Assembly: GCA_030770425.1 (NCBI GenBank)
Contig: JASJFT010000121.1
Location: forward strand, 1-64,000
Direction of reading: 5' to 3'
DNA from: Darksidea phi
Taxonomy: Eukaryota; Ascomycota; Dothideomycetes; Pleosporales; Lentitheciaceae
DNA: 64,000 nucleotides
The notes under the pieces are model-generated. The model worked only from the letters and a program-made list of their open reading frames with translations. It ran no database searches and was not told the origin of the DNA. Of the stretch, positions 20,992 to 33,000 are shown one piece after another. Made by a program: the position numbers and the translations under genes. How positions within the stretch are numbered: the stretch's first letter is position 1; the number at the start of each line of letters is the position of its first letter.

Positions 20992-23265
20992 ATGGACTCA
21001 CCTAGCACTCAGGACCGCGACCGCGGCCCTGTAGTCAAGCGGAGAAAACTGCGAAAGGGCACCCGAAGCTGCTGGGAGTGCAAAAGAAGAAAAGTAAAAT
21101 GCGCTTTTGCATCTCCGGCCGATGGGACATGTGTTCCATGCCGTCGACGCCATACAGTCTGCCTTAGTCAGGAAGTCCCAGAGGAGCTAGCACCTCAAGG
21201 CAACGACAAGCACGAGCAAAGCGACCGTATCGAGCGCATGGAAACACTTCTAAAACAGCTTGGTGTTGCTATCGGTTCTAGCGACGGAGTCGCAAACAAC
21301 GGAATGGTGGACCCCGAAGAACGACAGCGAGTAACGCAAGAGACGGCCAACACGCAAGGTCTTTCTACACCAAGCCAATCCTGTTCGACGCCTACGTCAG
21401 TGATACACTTCCCTGATCCAACTCCTCTTGTTCAACCCCAGGAGCCATCATCCATCCGAGGGCTGGCAATGAGAGCAGAGTTGTCCGATGCAATGAAATG
21501 GGATGACCCGTACACAGAGAAGCTTGCAAAGGTGTCGCAAGCTCTACACAAAGCTCTTCCTACCCCTCTGGATGTCCACAACCTCTGTAATGCTTATAAG
21601 GACTCCGTTATTTTCTCCCATCAAATTATCAAACGATCATATCGTGAACTAGAGACCGGCGGATTGGAGACCGTAGGCCAGTTAGCACAGATTCCCGGCC
21701 CGCAAACCCATCCTGTTCTGCTGGCCAGATGGATGCTTTCTTTTGCCCTGTTTTTGCAACAATCATTGCCGTTAAATACGGTTCGTCTCTCCGAATGTCC
21801 AAAGATCCTCGCTGCTCGACTCAAAGACACAGCGAAATGCTTGGTCACGATCAACGAGGAGCTTTTTGGCACCATGGAAAGTCTGCAGTGTATACTCTTG
21901 GAAGCCCTATTCGAATGGAATCATGGACATTTCCGGCGAGCGTGGTTGGCAGTAAGGCGAGCTATGACCGCAGCCCAACTAATGAACCTCCATCGGCCAC
22001 AGAATTTGTCAACCAAGACACTCGAACCGAACTGCACTATCAGTCCACGTTTTGTGTGGTTCCGAATCATTTATATGGACCGTTTCATCTGCCTCATGCT
22101 TGGGCTCCCTGCCGCCTCCCTCGATATTGATATGACTGTCGACATGGTAATGGATACACCAGTTGGACAGCTCGAGCGGACACATGCACTGGTTTCAAAA
22201 CGTATCCTCGAACGCAACGAGGCAGATCCATCTGTGGACGACTATGCCATGACGGAAGCGATCGATGCAGAGTTAGTGACAGCTGCCGAGAAACTACCCC
22301 ATCAATTTTGGCAGCCGTTGGATTTCTCCGGCTTTGAAAAGCACGACTCTCGCATCTTCTGGGAGATTTCGCGCAGTGCCAACCAGATGAACCATTTCAA
22401 CTTATTGAACCACCTCCACTTGCCTTATCTTCTGCCTTTCAACGACGAGAGATATTCTTCTTCGAAAATCACATGTGCGCATTCCAGCCGCGAGATTCTC
22501 GCACGATGGATGGCTTTTCGAGTTAACAACCCTCTCTCTATCTGCTGTCGGATCGGAGACTTCGTCGCCTTGAGGGCTGGCTTGACTCTCTGTCTTGCGC
22601 ATCTCGGAAACCATCACAACACAAAACCGCTAATAGCACTTCGACATCAGCGATTTGGCGATCGTTCCATGATGGAGAGGACTCTCGAGATCATGGAGTC
22701 AGTTGGTGCACAGGCAGACGATCCATTGGGAAGAGAAAGTGCCGATCTGCTGCGGCGTTTGCTACATGTCGAAGCGGACGCAGCACAGGGACAAATCTAT
22801 AGTGCCCGAAAATGCTTGCGAGAGGAGGGCATGCATGAAGATGAGGGCAATGTGCTTTCGATATATATACCGTACTTTGGTGTCCTCAAGATATCACTGG
22901 AAGGTACCATATCAAGGGAAACGAGTAGTACGCAGCCTCCTCCAACACCGTTGCCTAATACAGCATTGCAAAGGACCGACGCAGGCACACTACCTATCGC
23001 ACATGGACGTCCTATAATGGATATGGGCCAAATCCCCGGCAACCCTTTGGCATCATTGGCTGGAGCACCCCCCGAGAACGAGATCAACACGTCTGTATCT
23101 TGCGTTTCAAGCGGACCTGATCTGCAGCAGGAGCAGTTGTTGCCGTGGCCTATCGCAAGTGTAGATGATTGGGCCTTCCAAGGTGTTGACACTGCGTTCT
23201 TCGATAGCCTTATGAGAGGCATGACTGGGACTACTGAGTATCTAACCCCTCCTAACGAGGCATAA
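20992..23265 (+). CDS. Zn(II)2Cys6 transcription factor with fungal_trans domain
   Basis: Intronless 757-residue protein. A basic start (KRRKLRKGTRS) leads into the zinc cluster at residues 27-57, C-X2-C-X6-C-X9-C-X2-C-X6-C (SCWECKRRKVKC, then CVPCRRRHTVC). A short acidic/leucine linker follows (RIERMETLLKQLG) that could form a dimer helix. The middle region has the fungal_trans (PF04082-like) pattern: ARWMLSFALFLQQSLPL, RRAWLAVRRAMTAAQLMNLHR, FVWFRIIYMDRFICLMLGLPA. The C-terminus (TPPNEA) is acidic and proline-rich and may activate transcription. It is a nuclear regulator and the first gene of the tract with the MFS exporter, HR-PKS and A-T-R enzyme, so pathway control is likely but inferred. 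Reading frame intact. Confidence 0.9.
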   Translation: MDSPSTQDRDRGPVVKRRKLRKGTRSCWECKRRKVKCAFASPADGTCVPCRRRHTVCLSQEVPEELAPQGNDKHEQSDRIERMETLLKQLGVAIGSSDGVANNGMVDPEERQRVTQETANTQGLSTPSQSCSTPTSVIHFPDPTPLVQPQEPSSIRGLAMRAELSDAMKWDDPYTEKLAKVSQALHKALPTPLDVHNLCNAYKDSVIFSHQIIKRSYRELETGGLETVGQLAQIPGPQTHPVLLARWMLSFALFLQQSLPLNTVRLSECPKILAARLKDTAKCLVTINEELFGTMESLQCILLEALFEWNHGHFRRAWLAVRRAMTAAQLMNLHRPQNLSTKTLEPNCTISPRFVWFRIIYMDRFICLMLGLPAASLDIDMTVDMVMDTPVGQLERTHALVSKRILERNEADPSVDDYAMTEAIDAELVTAAEKLPHQFWQPLDFSGFEKHDSRIFWEISRSANQMNHFNLLNHLHLPYLLPFNDERYSSSKITCAHSSREILARWMAFRVNNPLSICCRIGDFVALRAGLTLCLAHLGNHHNTKPLIALRHQRFGDRSMMERTLEIMESVGAQADDPLGRESADLLRRLLHVEADAAQGQIYSARKCLREEGMHEDEGNVLSIYIPYFGVLKISLEGTISRETSSTQPPPTPLPNTALQRTDAGTLPIAHGRPIMDMGQIPGNPLASLAGAPPENEINTSVSCVSSGPDLQQEQLLPWPIASVDDWAFQGVDTAFFDSLMRGMTGTTEYLTPPNEA

Positions 23266-23923
23266 GGAAACCTATGAAGTCCGGATTCATTTATCGCACG
23301 GTCTAGTCATACGTTAGCTAAGCGCAATTAAGGGAACATTGCTAGCCTGGCCTTGTGAGACTTAGCCATTGAATCTGTGTGCTCCACTTACCAATCGTCC
23401 TTAGCTGAATTTTGAGTGCCCCATCAAATGTGCCTTCTCTGCCAGCAAGCTAATACAAAGAGCTCTTTGGAATTGGGGAAAGCGCAAGCTCGACTTGGTG
23501 CTGCCACGTGGAGTTACGTGTCGCATTAACTCCGCTCCGTCCAATCGCTCCATGACCGGAATCGTCCGGGAGCAGCATCAAACAAAGACGGCGCTATTTT
23601 CAGCACATCGATGACCACTTCATTTTCTCGCTCGTGAAGGATTGGTTGTTTCGTTGTTCATTGCTTTTTAGGCAGACATGGGCTTTAGACTATTTCCGCC
23701 GAAGCTCGGCGGAAGAAGTCTTTGTTAGGTAATCGCCACGCTTTCAGCCGCTTACATTAAGTCCCCGGCGCCGTGCCGATTCTTGGGGGCGGATATCATC
23801 AAAGCGCCTGAAATTATTTATTTCGCTCTTCCTTTCTCCTATGACACAGGCTCTTGCTCCAACCTAACATTGCCGTCTTTATCGTTCTATAGGTTCAACG
23901 GAAGCGGATATTAGTCGAACGTC
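23266..23923. promoter_or_regulatory. Intergenic region, probable exporter promoter
   Basis: 658 bp between the regulator and the MFS gene, which are transcribed in the same direction. CCGCCGAAGCTCGGCGG at 23698-23714 is an inverted CGG-type repeat (CCGCCGA...TCGGCGG), a plausible zinc-cluster site. No coding signal. Confidence 0.45.
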
Positions 23924-25814
23924 ATGGACGAAAACAAAACACCATACCCGCACCCGCAACTCCCGGTTCCCAAAGTCGACGATACCCAGTCAACATCTGA
24001 GATACCATCAACTGCAAACTCTCTGAAGCTTGCGCCGGAGGAGTTCGGAAACGAAAAAGACATTCACGATATCGACGCCAAGGATGGGGACCCACCCGCA
24101 GGAACAGACACAGATGATGACAACTACTTCCATGGAATGCAACTCATGCCGGTCATGGTCGCTATTATTCTCTCAGTATTTTTGATCGCCATAGATCAGG
24201 TATGCCGTCCTCTTGACTCTAGAGGAGATCTAGTTCTGACGCCTCCAGACCATCGTCGGCACCGCCATCCCGAAGATCACAGACCAGTTTCACACCCTCG
24301 AAAGTGTGTCCTGGTACGGCTCGGCCTACTTCATGACCTTTGGCGGATTCCAGTCTTTCTGGGGCAAGGTCTTCAAATTCTTTCCACTCAAACTGTCATA
24401 CCTCATCACGCTCTTCATTTTCGAGCTTGGTAGCTTGATCTGTGCAGTCGCAAATGATCCAACGACGCTCGTAGTTGGCCGCGCCATTGCGGGTGTCGGT
24501 GGTGCAGGCGTCGCAACGGGCGCCTTCACTATTATTGCCTTCGCCATCCAACCGCGGACACGACCTCAATTTATGGGGTTTGTTGGCGCGACCTATGGAA
24601 TCTCGGCTGTCGCAGGCCCTCTACTAGGTGGAGTTTTCACGGACAAAGTCAGTTGGCGTTGGTGGTACGTAGATTGTCGTCGTCGAGATTTTATTCTCAC
24701 ATTGGTACTGACCTTCCCGCAGCTTTTACATCAATCTTCCTGTCGGTGGTGCCGCCGCGGCTCTGATTATACTCCTCTTCAAAGCACCAAAACTAGCTGT
24801 GCCGGCTCAAGCGACTTGGCTGGAAAAATTCAAACAGATGGATCTCGTCGGCGTCGCACTTGCCATGGGAACAATCATCTGCTTTATCCTCGCCACTGAG
24901 CACGGACAGACTGAACCTTGGGACAGCAGCAACGTCGTCGGGCTGCTCGTCGGCTTCGTCCTCATCTTGCTGACGTTGGTAGGATGGGAATACTGGCTGG
25001 ACGAACGTGCCATGATCCCAAAACGCATCTTCATGCAACGATTCGTCTGGTCCAACGCCATTTTTACCTTCTTCCTCGGTGGCGCATATTTTGTCACATT
25101 GTACTATTTACCCATTTACTTCCAGAGCGTCGACAACGCTAGTCCAATCAACTCTGGTGTCCGCAATCTGCCAATGGTCCTTGCCGTTACTATATCCAGC
25201 ATGATTTCTGGAGTCCTTACTACTCGAACCGGTCATGTCTGGATATGGCTGCCTATCGGTACCGTCCTCGCAACGATAGCTTCGGGCTTGTTCTATACAT
25301 TGGGCACGGACGTCGAGGCAGGCCGCTGGATTGGATTTCAGATCCTCGCTGGGTTTGGGTATGGGTTCGCTTGGAACGCGCCTATGGTGAGGGCGCAGGC
25401 GGAATCCAAACCAGAAGATGTGTCCTCGACGAGCGCTGTCGTATTCTGTTCGTATTCCCATGTACTTTTTCTGGGGTCGCTATACTAACGAAAACAGGGT
25501 TCCAAATAATTGGCGGAGCTTTCACCCTGTCGTCCGCACAAGCCGCTTTCATCAACAAGCTCCTCCGCACACTCGCCAAAACCGCTCCTTCTGTCAGCCC
25601 CGGCACTGTCATACTCACAGGCGCCACCCAGATTCGCACCGCATTCCCGCCCGACATAGTGCCTACCATTATCGACGCGTATATGGACGGCCTCAAGGTA
25701 GTGTTTGCGATAACTACCGCAATCGTGGGTTTCGGATTGCTACTCAGCGTCTTTCCTCCGAAGAACAAATTGAATCAGGATGCGCTAAAGGAGACCGGTG
25801 GCGGTATTGCTTAA
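23924..25814 (+). CDS. MFS efflux transporter (DHA14 type)
   Basis: Four exons: 23924-24199, 24249-24664, 24723-25447, 25498-25814. The joins give [32 protein letters not shown] and AVVFWFQIIGGAF. The product is 577 residues with a long acidic cytosolic N-terminus (about 80 residues) and about 14 membrane helices. It has DHA14 features: [13 protein letters not shown] in TM1, [26 protein letters not shown] (motif C region) and GFGYGFAWNAPMV late in the chain. Such pumps export metabolites or toxins from the plasma membrane. It lies between the zinc-cluster regulator and the HR-PKS, so it is the likely exporter of that pathway's product. No defects seen. Confidence 0.9.
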
Positions 25815-27044
25815 GCTATACAGGGCTGTGTAAACATTACTGTATTAGTATTATTGCATCTTCCCTCAGAAGCTGGTAGCTGATTCTTTTACCCGAACCG
25901 GGTAGAAAAGAAAACTTTCGTATGGCTTGTAATTAGAATAGATTAATTGAATAGATGAGGCTAGAAGGGCTATTGATACCGAATGAATGTATGCACTAAA
26001 TGAACCTAGACACCATGCAACGAGAGTGCCCAAACCTCCTCGTAAGATTTTATCTTCCGCTCCAACTACATACAATATCCCCTCTCCACAACAACAACAC
26101 CAAACACCATAGTGGATGGTCCTGATATCGTTCCCCCACATCATCCATTCCATCACATGAACGACCTTGCCTTGGCTGCATATATGACTCTATCTGCCTC
26201 AACAAGCGTTAAATACATTAATATGCATAGGAAACGTATCCACCACCCTCATGCTTAAAGAGACGAAGCATAGGTAGACATAGTACGAGCTGTTGACACT
26301 GTAGCAAGTCAAGAAACGAGCGGCCTGGAAAGGTTAATAAACTTACGGTACTACAGTAGTTTGTCCAAATCTTATTGTAAGGATCCCTGCAACTAAGCGC
26401 ACTGAATGATGAATTCGCATGGCGCTTACTACAGTACTATAGTCTAGCGCTGAGCACTGAGGTGCTCCATGGACTTTCCCACATTATGTAGTATATGCTG
26501 GACGTCTCAGATATGCTTACAATGTCCAGCGGTGGCATGGGACCTTGGGGGTAAGGATGGATAGATCACCTATTGGCGAGTAGCTACGTAGACCTGAAGA
26601 TATGTGGCTGGGATGAGCATGGTACTTTATATAAGCGTGCGAAGACTGGAACAGCTGCATTTGTACTACGCTTCACGGCTCCCCATTGTCGACTCTGGAA
26701 TCGAGTCGCGTTGACTTTTGCGTTGACTTTCGCGTCGATTTCCGGGGAGAATATCGAGGAGATTTTTGAGTATATCGATTCAGCTGCCCACGCCCTTATA
26801 GCAGATCTCTTCAAGGGTCTCAACTTCCTCTTTCGTGATGGGAGAAAGCGCAGCTGAACACGTATCCTGGATAGCGTGCTCCGTGTTGCCTGCAGTGTAG
26901 GAGACGATATCATCGTTCGTTGGGATCCTCCATGTCGGCGTGCTAGCGCCTAGTATGTAAATGCAGCAAGGTTGCAATGACATTTAGCAGCAGATATATT
27001 TGCATATGGTTAGAGACCGTGCGGGAGATCGCCGTTCTCTGGTA
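25815..27044. other. Intergenic, possible minor relics
   Basis: About 1.2 kb between the converging exporter and PKS genes. A minus-strand frame around 26983-26780 (containing SPITKEEVETLEEI) might be the end of an old oxidoreductase, but it is too short to assign. Otherwise nothing was recognised. Confidence 0.35.
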
Positions 27045-30000
27045 CTAAGCATCCAGTCTCGAAATCATTGCATCTTTTACCAACTGCGACCGCTTCACGA
27101 TCAATTCAGCAAGCGTGCGAATGCTCTGCCCATCCAAAATCTCCAATGATTGCAGAGACGCCTCAAAGTCTCGCCTAATCCAGTTCCTCAACTCAATCGC
27201 AATCAGAGAGTCTAGCCCAAAGTCGAATATTGGCTTGTCTAGGTTCATTGTTCCGGCGTCTATCGCCATTAGACTGGACAGCTTCTCCTTTACCGCTCCT
27301 GCAGCATACGTAAGCAGATTCTCCGAGGGACCGTAAGCTACTAGCATGTCCCTGAATGATCCCTGGGATGTCCTCTCTTCAACTGCCATCTTGGCCTCGG
27401 TCAAGCCAAAAACGTGAGTGAACATGGCCGAGCGGATGTTCCCGTTCGCTGATAGAGCGTGAGAAAGGGACTGTGCATCAAAACCGGTGACAACATGGGC
27501 TGGACGATGCTTCCGAGCAGCATCGCTGAAGAGATACTCAAGCATCCTCTCAAACTCATCTTCGCTGATGGGCGTAAATCCCGCCCTGCGTAGGGCGTGG
27601 AGGCGTGTTTCGTTGCCGCGAATTACATCGGTGCCTTCGATCATGCCAGGGCTGAATGCGAGATAGTGGCAGCCAGCTGGAACTGATGAATGGGCAATGG
27701 CATCTTGAACCGCGTTTCCGGCATTGTAGTTTGCCTGTCCACTAGTGCCGACGATATTCGCTGCGGAGGAAAGCATGAAAAAGAACTCAAGTCCGGGCTT
27801 GCAGAATACCTCCTGTAGGTTCAAAGTTCCCCTAACTTTAGTTTCGAGGGGAACCTCGAAGTCGTCTAGTGACATGGAATCCAGAGTCCGATCCTAGTGG
27901 ACCGTTAGTATAACCGCTGAGAAGACAGCTTGGCTACCCATGTAGCATAATATCGCGAGTCAGTCCGGAAGCGCAGCGTCAAATAAAGAACTGGGTGAAC
28001 GTACTTGAAGCCTTATGGCTGACTGAATAACGCCTTTGACGGGCGGAAGGCCCATAGAAGCTATAGTTGCCGCTGCCGCTTTGACTTGGTCCTCATGAGT
28101 GATGTCGCACTGAATGTGGAATACTTTGCTGTGCTTATCATGCACACGCATCACCGCTTCAAAATGCTCAAGGTCCGCCTGACTGGGTAAGCGACGAGAA
28201 ATCGTGACAACATGTTTTGCGCCGTGCCTCGCTAATTGTGCCACAAGCCTCCGTCCCAAGTCGCCCAGCCCGCCAGCGACAATAAACGTCCCCGAATTCA
28301 GGTCCGGCCTCGAACCAATCGTGCTAATCACCGGCACTAGGGAGTGATCGTGCACTTCTAGAACTACCCTCTCACCGCGTCTGTTCGAAGAAGCGACCGC
28401 AATGACGTCGTGAATCTCTGCGATATCTACGGCCTTCTGCGGAAAGTTCCTTCTGGTGGACAAGCCTGTATACGCTAATGCAATGAAATTGGAAGCTCGT
28501 TTGAACAGCGCCATGGCTTTCTGGGGTCTCGAGTGGAGAAATGCATCGAAGTCCAAGGCATGCAAAGTGGTGTTGGGTGGAACTGCAAAATCCAGTGCCT
28601 TCCTCCCGCTGTCTTGGAGAATAATCACACTTCCAAGCGGTTGAAGGGCGCCCAAGGCATATTTGGAGATAGTTGAGGAGGTAAGGCTGATGATAGCGTC
28701 CAGTTTACCGATAGAGCGAAGTGCACTTTTGCGACTCAAATGGTCGAGCTGAACGAAGCAATCGGCTGTTGGTCCCAATTCATCTCTTAAAAACGATGGT
28801 CCAGACGATCCCGATGTAAGCACAACAATGCTTGCACCGCAGTGGCGAGCCACGACCGGGATCGCTTGACAAATAGGATCACTAATGCCTTGCATCGCGA
28901 TCCGTGACGACGACTGGACATCTACCAGGTCAAATAGGATATGGCAGGCAACCATCAAGGCCAGAGGTAATGCTGCTGCGGTAGTAAATGATATCTCGCC
29001 GGGTATGCAAATGGCGTGGCACGCAAGAACGCGTAGCATACTCGCACAAGGTGTGGCGCTTATCGCCATGACACGATCTCCGAGATTGAAGTCCGTCACT
29101 TGTGAACCCTTTGCAACCACAATACCCGAGTATTCGTGAAAGCATAGCCTTTGGTTGCCCGCTAGTGGGATGCTGGTTGCTCGTACCTGAATCTGAATCT
29201 CGTCTTTGGCAAGCGCAACTCGATGTGTTTCGTCTAGCAAGAAAACTGGGCCTGCGCCACCATCCACGTCATCTGCAGAGAGCACGAGTGGGTTGGTGGT
29301 GAAATTGCACAGCTCTAGTTGGAATGCGTGGTTATTTGCGATGCGGGCGTTTACAGCATGGCTAGGTAAAAGCCTCGGGATCCGTACTGAATCGTCTCGA
29401 ATAATGAACTCACGCTCGGTGCTCGTAACCGGCTGGAGAAAGGATCGACGTAAACACAAGTGCAAACAACTCAGAAGACGCCTGTTCTCATGGTCCAGCT
29501 CCTGCTGTATATCGACAGTGATTAGTCTCAGATTTCCGTTCTCAGCATGCGCACTGCGGGACAGACCAGTTATGAGATGCTTCTTTGGGTTGGCAAACGA
29601 CCGCGGATTCTGGCTGCCGCTCACCCAAATGATGCGAGACTGGCTCCTCAGCATTTCACAGACTCGATGGAATTCATCCGGCGCTAGCTTCGACAGCAAT
29701 GGTTTGTTTCCATCATCTAGAACAATTTTGATCTTGGAACCATCGTGCACATCGCGGCCAAACGTCTCAATTGCGGCGGCAATTCCTTCGTGTTGCAATT
29801 CTGCTTGGAGTCTCGATGCGAACTCGGCGCTCTCATCTCGCACTGTAATAATTTGGACCGCACGATCAGCATCCCAGGTCTCTTCCACAAACGGGCTGGC
29901 TATGATGAGACTGGAAGTGTGCGCCACGTCGTCGTCGTTTACACTCAGCTGCATTTCCAAACGTGTATCCTTCAGCGCCTTGCACCAGCACTCAACACTC

Positions 30001-33000
30001 ATAAGCGGACCATCCGAACGCCCATCCGCAGAACCCTTCCAGTATCCTGGAAGCGTACCGAAGGTGATGTGGTGGTAGGGCTGAGGGTTGACCACCTCGA
30101 CGAGGACCAAGCGACCGTCCGCCTTTAGTAGCGAGCGCACATTCTGCAACGTGGCTCTGATCCTGGATGTAGCATGTAGACAATTGCAAGCCAGTATAAT
30201 GTCGTAGCTATGATTCTCAAAGCCCTGTGTCCCGGGATCTTTCTCGATGTCAAGTCGCTTGTAGTTGATGGGAAATTCCGCAAGTAAGCTCGCGGCCCGG
30301 TCGAAAAAACCAGTCGATATGTCGGTAAAATCGTATACCGCCGTAGAGTAACCATTTTCCTTCATGGCCCGCAGAAAGGGAAGTGTAGCCCCCCCGGTGC
30401 CAGCGCCAATCTCAAGCACACGTATCCCAGACTTTTTAAAGCATAGGTGCTTCACATACTGGCGCAAAAGATCATAGCAGAGGGTAGACGAATCGTCATT
30501 GTACGCTCGGTGAAGGATATCGTCTTTCATGACCAGATCGAGGGCATCGACGGTGCCAGAGACGATCGCAGGCAATTGAGTTCCTATTCTGGAGACGAGG
30601 TCCAACTCAGCCACCCCGGAACCACTGCATAGCGCAGGAGACTCATCATTGAGAGACGTGATTTCGGATTTATTAAAAGAGTCACATTGTCTCTGATGAT
30701 GCACCATCCATCTGAAGAGTACTCGGTACTCTTCTGTGACCTTAAGCTGCCCCTCGCGGATCGAGCTCAAACATTTCCTGACAAAGTGTGTAGCCACCCG
30801 ATCAAGCACTTCAAGCTTACGTCTCAAAGAGTTGGTGTCATTGTTCGCAAGTATTGGTTTGTGAAAGTCCTTAGACGACAAGAAGTCGGCGTCGAGATCC
30901 CAGGATTTCTCCCAGCAAATGTTTCTTTGTTCATGCCGTGAGTTTCCGACTGTACCATTTGCTCCCAGCAGACGAAGCTCGATCCCTGATAATGATAGGC
31001 TGGGTTGGGTATCACAGTCGCTGTAAACTTCGATATCGACAGCAGCAGTGCGGGAACACGCAGACGTGACATCAACATGCGCTGATAGTACCTCACCGGG
31101 CCTGTTTGGAACCCTGGGAGATATTACAAATTCTTCGATGCGAACGGGCATAATTGAGCCCTTGGTAAACTTCCGTGTCGCCAGCGCTAAGCTAGCATGC
31201 ATCACCATGTCCAGTGTTGTTGGGTGAATCGTGTGCGGCTGCATGTGCTGGGCTGGCATGAGTTCCACTATGTTCGGGATGGCGACGGCAGCTGTGGCAT
31301 GGTCCTCATTCATCACTATGCTCTTAACACCAACAAATGACGGTCCGTATGCGTTGCCGTTGGATCGTAGCTGTTTGTAAAACTCGTCGCTCGGGATCTT
31401 CTTTCCTAAATCTGGACAATTTTCCGACGTCGATGGAACACTATTGCTCGCGCCATATCTATCAGTCGCAATGAACTTGAGTTCAATGGTCCCCCGACAA
31501 TGTTCATCCCAAGTTTGATCGTGATTCAATGCAGCTACGAGGAAATGACAATGCAGGCCGTTGTTTTTGTTGCCCATGGTGCCCAAGCGACTGAAGCTGA
31601 GTTGAGCCTCGGTTCGATGAGGCCAATCGGCAATGAGTAAGGCTTTCAAGAACTCGACGTCCCTCAGGATGATCTGAGACTGCTGTAGATCGGAAAGTTT
31701 GTCTTGCGCTAGTTGCGAGATCGCTTCGATGGCCATGCATATGTAACCAGAGCCAGGAAAAACCGTGACGCCATCGACAACATGATCTGCAAGCCATGGC
31801 AAACTGACTACGTCAATCATGTGCCTCCATCGCGGCTCGGCGGAGGTCGATTCGGCGCTCCTCACACCCAGAAGATCGTGATATGGATGCTTGCGTAGAC
31901 GGTAGTCTCGGCTGAGGCGTGACTCATGCCAGTGCTTTTTTGAGTGATCCCAGCAGTAGGAGGGCAGGTCAGGTAGAACTGATGCAGCCTCCCGTTGGGG
32001 TTCAAACGACGAGAGCGCAGAAAAGTTGACTTGATGGCCGTGCTCAAACAGCCTTCCCACAACCTCAAGCAAGCCCTGCAAAGCGTGTTTTCCTCTCTGC
32101 AGAGGTGAGATATAGTCATAATTGAGTGCGCTGCCGGCAATGCACTGTCTGGTGGGGCCGGCGAGGGCGTTGTGCGGACCAATCTCGACAAAGACCAGGC
32201 GAGTAGCTGCTTGTGCGTCGCAGAGGTTCTGCATGGCCTGCTGGAAACGCACCTTGGATACTAAGTTGTCAACCCAGTAATCGGCGTCAAAAGGGCCTAG
32301 CATCTCCGTCGCGTTGACTGTGGAGAAGAACTTGACGGGTTTCAGCGGAGTTTTGGTCGTGATCAGGCTCAGGTTATCTTTGTACTCTTGAGCTGCACCA
32401 CGCATGTGATAGGAGTGATAAGCTGTATCGACTCGGAGTACACGGTTGAAGATATTTTTCGAAGTTAATATCGCCGCAAGCTCTCGGATCGCGCCCTCAT
32501 CCCCCGAGATAGTACTGCTCCCGGGACTGTTGACACAGGCGACTGAGACCGTTCCCTTTGTGACACTAGGGAGATAGTCAATGAGTTCCTCTTCACTAGC
32601 GCCGACGACTAACATAGCTCCCCGCGGATAACCTTTCTTTCGACTGATACCGGGAGCAAGGCCCCGGTAGAAAGATATCCGAAGCGCAGCCGAGTGTGAG
32701 ATGAACCCAGCTGCATAAGCTGCGGCGATCTCACCACTGGAGTGGCCTATCACCGCGCTAGGGCCTACATTGAGGTTTTCGAGGGCGTCAACTAATGCGA
32801 TCTGAATGGCGGTGGTCGCTGGCTGCGCGAGTTCGGCAGAGTGTATCCTTGTCGCGTCAGTGTCGCGTAGAATCTCCTCAATAAGATCCCACTCAGCTCC
32901 ATAGCCGAGGAGTAAATCCCTCGAGCGTCGCAATGACTCGGTGAAAACGGACGTTGGCTCATTCACGAGAAGCTGACGGCCCATTTGTGGCCACTGTGCG

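Noticed and set aside
26780..26983. Possible aldo/keto-reductase end on the minus strand
   Set aside because: Only a short SPITKEEVETLEEI-type helix resembles that family; not enough to call.
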